From contig JAEYZH010000013.1 of NCBI GenBank assembly GCA_023430685.1, positions 1 to 11,944 on the forward strand: a stretch of 11,944 nt of DNA, in the 5' to 3' direction. A model generated the notes under the pieces. The model did no database searches, was not told where the DNA came from, and saw nothing but the letters and a program-made list of their open reading frames with translations. Source of the DNA: Pseudomonadota bacterium (GTDB lineage Bacteria; Pseudomonadota; Gammaproteobacteria; Xanthomonadales; Rhodanobacteraceae). The position numbers and the translations under genes are program-made. Below, piece by piece: positions 6,231 through 11,944 of the stretch (position 1 is its first letter; the number at the start of each line of letters is the position of its first letter).

Positions 6231-8056
6231 GCGACCACCACTTCGCGGAACATGCCCGCTTCCATGTGGTACAGCAGGTGGCAGTGGTAGGCCCAGCGTC
6301 CCAACGCATCCGCACTGACGCGATAGCTGAGCTTCTGCGCGGGCTGCACCGATACCGTGTGCTTGCGCGCGAGGAAGCTGCCGTCGGGTGCTTCGAGCTC
6401 GCTCCACATGCCGTGCAGGTGGATCGGGTGCGTCATCATCGTGTCGTTGACGAGCGTGATGCGCACGTGCTCGCCGTGCTCGAGGCGCAGCGGCTCGGCG
6501 TCGGAGAACTTCATGCCGTCGAACGACCAGACGTAGCGCTCCATGTGGCCGGTCAGGTGCAGCTCGATCTCGCGCCCGACTTCGGGCGAGATCGGCCCGG
6601 TCAGGCTGCGCAGGTCCGCATAGGTCAGCACGCGGCGACCGTTGTCGCGCAGTCCGACGCCGGGATCGTCGAGGTTCGTGCGCGGCGTGTCGACGCGCAT
6701 GTCGACGAACGGTCCGTGCTCGGCGGGCGCATGGCCGCGCGCCGTCGACTGCGGCCCGGCACTGCCGTGCATCGCTGCGCCGCATCCTCCTTCCATGCCC
6801 TTCATGCCGGCGTGCGCCGCATGCGCGCCGTGATCCATCGCGCCCATCATGTCGCCCATCGCGAGCAGCACCGGCGCATCGAGCGCGGGCACCTCGGCCT
6901 GCATGCCTGGCCGCGGCGCGAGCGTCGCGCGCGCGTAACCGGAGCGGTCCATCGCTTGCGCGAAGATCGTGTAGGCGCGCTCCTCGTCGGGCTCGATGAT
7001 CACGTCGCAGGTTTCGGCCGGGCCGAGCCGGAACTCGTCGACGGTGACCGCTTCGACGTCCTGTCCGTCGTGCGCGACGACGCGGAGCTTCAGGCCCGGA
7101 ATGCGCACGTCGAAGAACGTCATCGCCGAGCCGTTGATCACGCGCAGCCGGACGCGCTCGCCGCGCGCGAACGCACCGGTCCAGTTCGCGGCCGGGGTCG
7201 TGCCGTTGACGAGGTAGGTGTAGACGTGCCCCGAGACGTCGGCGAGGTCGCTCGGGTTCATGCGCATGCTGTTCCACATCGAGCGCGAGGCGAGCGCCTG
7301 ACGCAGCCCCTGCGCGGCGACGTCGCCCAGGAAGTCGCCCGCGGTCGGCTTGTTGAAGTTGTAATAGTCGCTGTGCTTCTTGAGCGTCGCGTAGATGTGC
7401 TCGGGATCGATGTCGGTCCAGTCCGACAGCACCAGCACGTGCTCGCGGTCGGCCGCATGGCGTTCGCCGCCGCGTGGCTCGACGATGATCGGCCCGTACA
7501 GCCCGAGTTGTTCCTGGAAACGCGAGTGGCTGTGGTACCAGTAGGTGCCCGACTGGTTCACCGTGAAGCGATAGATGTAGCGCTCGCCTGGCGCGATGCC
7601 CATGAAGGAAAGCCCGGGCACGCCGTCCATGTCGGCAGGCAGGATGATGCCGTGCCAGTGGATCGAGGTTCGCTCGTGGAACGCGTTGCGCACGCGCAGC
7701 GTGACGGTATCGCCCTGGCGCCAGCGCAGCAGGGGCGCCGGCACCTGCGCGTTGACCGCGACCGCGACGCGCGGCGTGCCGGTGAAGTCGACCGGCAATG
7801 CACCGATCTCGAGGTCGAACGAGGTGCCTGCGAGCGCGCGCCCGCGCGTGCCTTCGGCGAACGCGGGTGCGCGCGCAAGGCCGAGGCCGGCGGCGAGGCC
7901 ACCGAGCGCGACGCCCTGCACGAAGCGGCGGCGGGACATCAGGGAAGGCCGCGCGGCGCGGCCCGGTTGGAAAACTTGCATGTCGATCATCCAGTCACTG
8001 GCACGGGCGTGATGCCCGGTTGCAGGCGCGAGCGCAGGCTGCGCCGCGGTGGTCAT
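6227..8056 (-). CDS. copA: CopA-type copper resistance multicopper oxidase
   Basis: This periplasmic multicopper oxidase is thought to oxidise Cu(I) and bind copper as part of the copLAB resistance operon. With ATG 8056 it has 609 residues. A twin-arginine signal (SRRRFVQGVALGGLAAGLG, from residue 41) is followed by the three cupredoxin domains. Copper-site motifs are IHWHG (132-136), YWYHSHS (172-178), HPIHLHG (543-549) and YHCHLLYHMEAGM (590-602), with C592, H597 and M602 as likely type-1 ligands. A short Met/His stretch (MGDMMGAMDHGAHAAHAGMKGMEGG) lies between domains 2 and 3. The start is uncertain: ATG 8056 leaves only 10 nt after the copL stop but has no good ribosome site. ATGs at 7990, 7981 and 7939 are possible, and all but the last leave room before the Tat motif. 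The stop overlaps copB by ATGA. Confidence 0.96.
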   Translation of the reverse strand: MTTAAQPALAPATGHHARASDWMIDMQVFQPGRAARPSLMSRRRFVQGVALGGLAAGLGLARAPAFAEGTRGRALAGTSFDLEIGALPVDFTGTPRVAVAVNAQVPAPLLRWRQGDTVTLRVRNAFHERTSIHWHGIILPADMDGVPGLSFMGIAPGERYIYRFTVNQSGTYWYHSHSRFQEQLGLYGPIIVEPRGGERHAADREHVLVLSDWTDIDPEHIYATLKKHSDYYNFNKPTAGDFLGDVAAQGLRQALASRSMWNSMRMNPSDLADVSGHVYTYLVNGTTPAANWTGAFARGERVRLRVINGSAMTFFDVRIPGLKLRVVAHDGQDVEAVTVDEFRLGPAETCDVIIEPDEERAYTIFAQAMDRSGYARATLAPRPGMQAEVPALDAPVLLAMGDMMGAMDHGAHAAHAGMKGMEGGCGAAMHGSAGPQSTARGHAPAEHGPFVDMRVDTPRTNLDDPGVGLRDNGRRVLTYADLRSLTGPISPEVGREIELHLTGHMERYVWSFDGMKFSDAEPLRLEHGEHVRITLVNDTMMTHPIHLHGMWSELEAPDGSFLARKHTVSVQPAQKLSYRVSADALGRWAYHCHLLYHMEAGMFREVVVA

Positions 8057-8066
8057 GCCGGCTGGA

Positions 8067-8453
8067 TCAGGCGATGGGCGGCCGCAGCGGGGGTGCCTGC
8101 ACGTTCGCATGCAGCGGCGGCGGCGGCCGCACGATCGGGCACTCGGGTTCGAACGCAGGGCGCGCGGCGGCGCCGGGCAGCGGACCGATCGCATGCGCGA
8201 ACGCGCAGCCGCAGGCGACGCCGCAACAACCGCCGTCCGACGGCACGCCAGCGGGCGCGTCGGCGGGCATGTCGTGGCCGGCGCAATCGGCATCAGGCGC
8301 GCTGCCCGCGACGTCGGCCACGAGATGCGGCATCGGCGCCTCTGTGGCGATCGCGGTGCCGAACAGCAGCGCGATCGCGAGCACGAACGCGATCGGCCAG
8401 CTTGTGCTGCGTCGAACGCGCGCGAACAATGAGCCGCTGGTGCAGGTAATCAT
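8067..8453 (-). CDS. copL: CopL-family small metal-binding regulatory protein
   Basis: This is a 128-residue exported Cys/His-rich protein, first gene of the copper operon. In Xanthomonas, copL is needed for copper-induced expression of copAB. An N-terminal hydrophobic segment (WPIAFVLAIALLFGTAIA, 19-36) acts as signal or anchor. Metal-binding candidates follow: C57, H60, then a compact CC...CGC...H cluster (C76, C77, C81, C83, H87). The protein ends with a Pro-rich tail, PPLRPPIA, resembling other CopL proteins. The start ATG 8453 puts the signal peptide at a normal distance. A GTG at 8483 in the same frame would add 10 residues. Its stop lies 10 nt before the favoured copA start, so the three genes form one tight operon. 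The assignment rests on position, size and Cys/His pattern, since the family is poorly conserved. Confidence 0.82.
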   Translation of the reverse strand: MITCTSGSLFARVRRSTSWPIAFVLAIALLFGTAIATEAPMPHLVADVAGSAPDADCAGHDMPADAPAGVPSDGGCCGVACGCAFAHAIGPLPGAAARPAFEPECPIVRPPPPLHANVQAPPLRPPIA

Positions 8454-8464
8454 CACGAACGGCA

Positions 8465-8493
8465 ATGATACGCTCGTGTGCACCGCCCGGAAA
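8465..8493 (-). promoter_or_regulatory. copL: Possible promoter of the copLAB operon
   Basis: On the minus strand TATCAT (8470-8465) matches a -10 box. TTTCCG (8493-8488), 17 nt upstream, is a weak -35 box. Transcription would start only about 4-5 nt before ATG 8453, giving a nearly leaderless copL message, which agrees with the lack of a ribosome site there. This is a pattern match only. Confidence 0.3.
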
Positions 8494-8540
8494 CCCGCGT
8501 GCTGCGCCGGATTCCCGCCCGATTCACCGCAGGCTCGACC

Positions 8541-8546
8541 GAGGTG
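8541..8546 (+). promoter_or_regulatory. rlmJ: Ribosome binding site of rlmJ
   Basis: GAGGTG stands just before the ATG at 8549, only two bases away. It supports initiation here although the spacing is short; the alternative core AGG at 8532-8534 (CGCAGGCTC) would be further upstream. Confidence 0.35.
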
Positions 8547-8548
8547 CC

Positions 8549-9397
8549 ATGAACTATCGCCACGCCTTCCACGCGGGCAATTTCGCCGACGTGCTCAAGC
8601 ACGCGGTGCTGATCGGCCTGCTCGAAGCGCTGAAGTCCAAGACTGCGCCGTTCTGCTACGTGGACACGCATGCGGGGCGCGGGCTGTACGACCTGCGTGG
8701 CGACGAAGCGCAGCAGACGCGCGAGCACCAGGACGGCATCCAGCGCCTGCTGTCCGCCGCGAACCTGCCCGGCACGCTGCAACGCTACGTCGACCTCGTG
8801 CGCACGTTCACGCCCGAACCCGGTCCACTCGGGTGGTACCCGGGTTCGCCGCTGATCGCCGCGCGACTGATGCGCGACGATGACCGCGCGATCCTGTGCG
8901 AGCTGCAGCCGGCGGAAGCGGAGGCGCTGCGGGCCGCATTGCGCGGAGACCGCCGCTTCGCGGTGCACCAGCGCGACGGCTACGAAGCGCTCGGCGCGTT
9001 GCTGCCGCCGGCGCAGAAGCGCGGCCTCGTGCTCGTCGATCCGCCATACGAGGCGCAGGGCGGGGAGTTCACGCAGATCGAGGCGTCGCTCGACGCGTCG
9101 CTCGCGCGCTGGCCCAACGCGATCCACGCGATCTGGTACCCGATCAAGCTGCGCGCGACGATCCTCCCGTTCCACCGCTGGCTGCGCAGCCGCTCGGGAC
9201 GCGACGGCGCGCTCGTCGCGGAACTCCTGCTGCATCCGGACAATTCGATGCTGCGCCTCAATGGCTGCGGCATCGCGATCCTCAATCCGCCGTGGCAGTT
9301 CGAGCGCGAACTCGCGAGCTGGCTGCCCGCGCTCGAGAAGCTGCTGGCGCAGGGGCGCTATGGCAGCTCGCGGCTGGAGCGGTTGCTGCCGGCCTGA
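8549..9397 (+). CDS. rlmJ: 23S rRNA (adenine(2030)-N(6))-methyltransferase RlmJ
   Basis: This is a 282-residue SAM-dependent methyltransferase that modifies A2030 of 23S rRNA, full length for the family (about 280). The start MNYRHAFHAGNFADVLKHAVL matches the conserved RlmJ N-terminus, including the Tyr, His and Lys (Y3, H5, K17) implicated in substrate binding. The frame is open further upstream, but that sequence does not look like the family, so ATG 8549 is chosen. Other motifs are YVDTHAGRGLYDL (37-49, SAM site), YPGSP (97-101), LCELQP (116-121) and the catalytic VDPPYE (163-168). AIWYPIK and NPPW lie further on. It diverges from copL across 95 bases. Nothing suggests a functional link to copper resistance; it is a housekeeping gene. 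Confidence 0.97.
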   Translation: MNYRHAFHAGNFADVLKHAVLIGLLEALKSKTAPFCYVDTHAGRGLYDLRGDEAQQTREHQDGIQRLLSAANLPGTLQRYVDLVRTFTPEPGPLGWYPGSPLIAARLMRDDDRAILCELQPAEAEALRAALRGDRRFAVHQRDGYEALGALLPPAQKRGLVLVDPPYEAQGGEFTQIEASLDASLARWPNAIHAIWYPIKLRATILPFHRWLRSRSGRDGALVAELLLHPDNSMLRLNGCGIAILNPPWQFERELASWLPALEKLLAQGRYGSSRLERLLPA

Positions 9398-9634
9398 TGC
9401 GTCCGATCCACGAGCACGCCCTGCCTGCGCACCCCTTCGCGAGGCCGGGACGTGCGGGAGGCATCCAGCCCCGGGGCCTTGCGCTCCGCTTGCCCGATCG
9501 CATCGGTCTCGAGCGGGGCCGAAGCCGGCGCGATCGACGCGCCTCCGGGTCGACGCCCCTCCACGAAAGCGCCCCGGCCTCGCTCCGCCCCCGCTGCGCC
9601 CGCCACTGCCCGCGGCGCGCCATGAGCGCGGCGA

Positions 9635-9662
9635 TATACTTCGGCGACATCAAGGCGGGGAG
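9635..9662 (+). promoter_or_regulatory. Possible -10 box and ribosome site of the macroglobulin gene
   Basis: TATACT at 9635-9640 stands out in GC-rich surroundings as a possible -10 box, with no clear -35 partner. GGGGAG at 9657-9662 is a good ribosome site 6 nt before ATG 9669. The preceding 9398-9634 stretch shows no recognisable gene or terminator. Confidence 0.4.
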
Positions 9663-9668
9663 TGCTCG

Positions 9669-11944
9669 ATGGAACTGCGTACACCCACGCGCGGCGGGAT
9701 CCGCGCCGGCCAGCTCATGCCGATCCTTCTGCTCGTGCTGCTGGCCACCGGCTGCGGACGCGGCCGCGACGAGCCGCCACCGGTGCAGGGCAAGCCGCCG
9801 ATCGCGGCCGAGTCGGCCGCGACGAACGCGGTACCGGCACCGTTCGGCCTCGATTCCGCGCGCGCGGAGCCCTACCAGGGCCAGCTCGCGCTGACGCTCG
9901 CGTTCAACCGCGCGCTGGTGGGCACCCAGGCGTTCGATGAACGGGTGTCGGTCACGGACGCGAAGGGCGCCGCGGTCGAAGGCAGCTGGTCGCTCGACGA
10001 GGATGGCAAGACGCTGCGCTTCCCGTACATGGTCGCGGACCAGACCTACGCCGTGCGCATCAAGGGTGAACTCGCGGCGACCGACGGCAGCACGCTCGGC
10101 AAGGAGATCGCGAAGGACGTCTACACCGGGCCGATGGAACCCGCGGTCGGTTTCGCCTCGCAGGGCAACGTGTTGCCCGCGCGCGAGACGCGCGGGCTGC
10201 CGGTCGTGTCCGTCAACGTGCCCGAAGTCGACGTCGAGTTCCTGCGCGTTCGCGACGAGGAGGTCGCGAACTTCTTCGCGGCCTACCAGAAGAACGGCAA
10301 GCGCGAGGCCTACGAGCTGGATCCGCGCTACGGCTGGTACGGTCGCGATGGCAAGCCGGTCGCGCAGATCGCGGACTCGGTGTACGCGAATCGGTTCGTG
10401 CTCGCCGGCGAGCCGAACGAGCGCACGTTGAACTACCTGCCGGTGCAGAACATCGCCGAACTCGCGCATCCGGGCCTCTACTTCGCGACGATGAAACGCG
10501 CGGGCAGCTTCAACGACGGCTGGGAAACCGCGTACTTCTTCGTCAGCGACATCGGCGTGCACACGCGCGCGTATGCCGACGCGCTGTTCGTGCACACCGC
10601 CTCGCTCAAGAGCGGCGAACCGCACGCGGGTGTGGAACTGCAGGTGCTCGACGCCAGGGGCGAGGCGGTCGCGAGCGGCAGCACCGACGGCAATGGCAAC
10701 GCGCAGCTGGCCTACGCGCTCAAGTCCGAGCACGTGCTGGTCGCGCGCAGCGGCAAGGACGTGTCGCTGCTGCCGTTCAATCAGCCGGCGCTGGACCTGT
10801 CCGATTTCGGCGTCGCCGGGCGCAAGCAGACCTGGTTCGACGTGTTCGCCTGGGCCGACCGCGACCTCTACCGGCCGGGCGAGACGATCCGGCTGTCGGC
10901 GCTGCTGCGCGACGACGACGGCCAGATGATCGACCCGCAGCCGCTGTTCGTGCGACTCAAGCAGCCGGACGGCCGCACCTACGCCGAAGCCAGGCTCGAT
11001 CCGCGCGAGCTCAACTACTTCGAATGGTCGCGCGAGATCCCGGCCGATGCGCCGACCGGGCGCTGGCAGGTCGAGTTCCGCACCGATCCGAAAACCGACG
11101 AGGTCACGCGCGGCCTGACGTTCCGCATCGAGGAGTTCCTGCCCGAGCGCCTCAAGCTCGATCTCGCGAGCACGCAGGCGGTGCTGAAGCCGGGCGAAGC
11201 GCTCGCGCTTGCCGTGGAAGGCGCCTACCTCTACGGCGCGCCTGCGGCCGGCAACCGCTTCACCGCGCGCATGACGCTCGCGCCGGACCTGCATCCGGTC
11301 GAGTCGCGCCAGGATTTCCATTTCGGCGACCCGACCCTCGAACTGCCGAAGGAAGCAAAGGACGTCATCGACGAGGCACTCGACGAGGAAGGCCGTCTGC
11401 AACAGGAGATCGACATCGCCGAAGCCGCGAAACCGACGGCGCCGATCGCGGTGATCGTCTCGGGCAGCGTCTACGAATCGGGCGGGCGCACGGTCACGCG
11501 TACCCTCAAGCGCACGGTCTGGCCGGCCGCCGAACTGGTCGGGCTGCGCCCGCTGTTCGATCTCGAGGAAGGCTCGGATGCGAACGGTCGCGCGGGCTTC
11601 GAACTCGTGCGCAGCAATGCCGCAGGCGATGCGCTCGCGGGCGACAAGCTCGCACTGAAGCTCGTGCGCGAACGCCGTGACTTCCACTGGACGTTCGACC
11701 AGGAAAGCGGCTGGCACTTCGACTACACCCAGCGCTTCGAGGATGCGGAGACGCGCGAGATCACGGTCGCGGCCGGCCAGGTCGCGAAGTTCGACGTCCC
11801 GGTCGAATGGGGCAACTACCGCGTCGAGGTGCTCGATCCTGCGACCGGCCTCACCACCCGACTGCCGTTCCACGCGGGCTGGAGCTGGAACGACGACAAC
11901 CGCGGCAAGGAAGCGCGCCCGGACAAGGTCAAGCTCGCGCTCGA
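9669..11944 (+). CDS. Bacterial alpha-2-macroglobulin family lipoprotein (partial, runs off window)
   Basis: The first 758 codons of a large lipoprotein of the bacterial alpha-2-macroglobulin (YfhM-like) family are open to the window edge. Such proteins are periplasmic protease traps, usually 1500-1900 residues. A lipoprotein signal is visible: MPILLLVLLATGC, with acylated Cys29. Next come a low-complexity linker (QGKPPIAAESAATNAVPAP) and a bacterial Ig/MG-like N-terminal domain (QLALTLAFNRALVG...LRFPYMVADQTYAVRI). MG-domain hallmarks follow: STDGNGNAQLAY (about 337-348) and WADRDLYRPGETIRLSALLRDDDG (about 395-418). Then come WQVEFRTDP, FRIEEFLPERLKLDL and GAYLYGAPAAGNRFTA. The thioester motif lies beyond the window, so whether this is the thioester-bearing type is unknown. 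Start 9669 has a good ribosome site. The long minus-strand frame over the same region is a shadow. Confidence 0.92.
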   Translation, partial: MELRTPTRGGIRAGQLMPILLLVLLATGCGRGRDEPPPVQGKPPIAAESAATNAVPAPFGLDSARAEPYQGQLALTLAFNRALVGTQAFDERVSVTDAKGAAVEGSWSLDEDGKTLRFPYMVADQTYAVRIKGELAATDGSTLGKEIAKDVYTGPMEPAVGFASQGNVLPARETRGLPVVSVNVPEVDVEFLRVRDEEVANFFAAYQKNGKREAYELDPRYGWYGRDGKPVAQIADSVYANRFVLAGEPNERTLNYLPVQNIAELAHPGLYFATMKRAGSFNDGWETAYFFVSDIGVHTRAYADALFVHTASLKSGEPHAGVELQVLDARGEAVASGSTDGNGNAQLAYALKSEHVLVARSGKDVSLLPFNQPALDLSDFGVAGRKQTWFDVFAWADRDLYRPGETIRLSALLRDDDGQMIDPQPLFVRLKQPDGRTYAEARLDPRELNYFEWSREIPADAPTGRWQVEFRTDPKTDEVTRGLTFRIEEFLPERLKLDLASTQAVLKPGEALALAVEGAYLYGAPAAGNRFTARMTLAPDLHPVESRQDFHFGDPTLELPKEAKDVIDEALDEEGRLQQEIDIAEAAKPTAPIAVIVSGSVYESGGRTVTRTLKRTVWPAAELVGLRPLFDLEEGSDANGRAGFELVRSNAAGDALAGDKLALKLVRERRDFHWTFDQESGWHFDYTQRFEDAETREITVAAGQVAKFDVPVEWGNYRVEVLDPATGLTTRLPFHAGWSWNDDNRGKEARPDKVKLAL

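Noticed and set aside
6231..7277. Upstream extension of the copB frame to 7277 (679 residues)
   Set aside because: The extension overlaps the copA 3' half out of frame. The signal peptide and the ATGA overlap place the copB start at 6230.
5924..8449. 841-codon plus-strand open frame across the copper genes
   Set aside because: It is the antisense of copA/copB/copL, whose protein motifs are unmistakable. The translation is Arg/Ala/His-rich without family features. Long antisense frames are expected at this third-position GC.
9397..9668. Frame starting ATG 9397 that overlaps the rlmJ stop (TGATG)
   Set aside because: The translation is Arg/Pro/Ala-rich with no motif, has no ribosome site and runs out of frame into the macroglobulin gene.
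9282..11873. 863-codon minus-strand open frame over rlmJ end and macroglobulin gene
   Set aside because: It lies antisense to a clear lipoprotein with macroglobulin motifs and a ribosome site. The translation shows shadow-like composition.

Overview
The window looks like chromosomal DNA of a high-GC gammaproteobacterium. It most likely belongs to the Xanthomonadales/Lysobacterales (Xanthomonadaceae or Rhodanobacteraceae), because it carries a copL-copA-copB copper operon of the Xanthomonas type, an rlmJ gene and strong G/C bias at third codon positions. This placement is inferred from gene content and base composition, not from a marker gene. No tRNA, rRNA or CRISPR array was seen.

The left third (1 to about 3300) is an accessory, decayed region with visibly lower GC than the rest. 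It begins with the right-hand part of an IS3-family element (IS-A, ending about 469). This abuts a 5'-truncated second IS3-family element of a different group (IS-B, about 470-986). IS-B in turn ends inside a minus-strand Rhs/YD-repeat gene that is cut at its 3' end and also frameshifted near its 5' end. The simplest history is that the rhs gene was hit by IS-B, and IS-B was then hit by IS-A. Upstream of the rhs gene lie about 670 bases without a convincing gene. They contain a perfect 20-bp palindrome followed 22 bp later by a related dyad (an operator-like pair), then three stem-loops almost end to end.

From about 3300 the sequence becomes GC-rich host DNA. A CsgG-family exported protein gene overlaps by ATGA a gene for an exported protein of unknown function (possibly DUF4412-like). 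That pair converges on the copper operon, and between them is an 86-base interrupted inverted repeat that could act as a bidirectional terminator.

The copper operon reads leftward: copL (small Cys/His-rich exported protein), copA (Tat-exported multicopper oxidase) and copB (outer-membrane protein with a His-rich N-terminal segment). Spacing is very tight, with a 10-nt gap and then an ATGA overlap. The products probably act together in periplasmic copper oxidation and sequestration. Diverging from copL is rlmJ (23S rRNA m6A2030 methyltransferase). The window closes inside a large lipoprotein gene of the bacterial alpha-2-macroglobulin family. That gene runs off the right edge, so its thioester and C-terminal regions cannot be seen.
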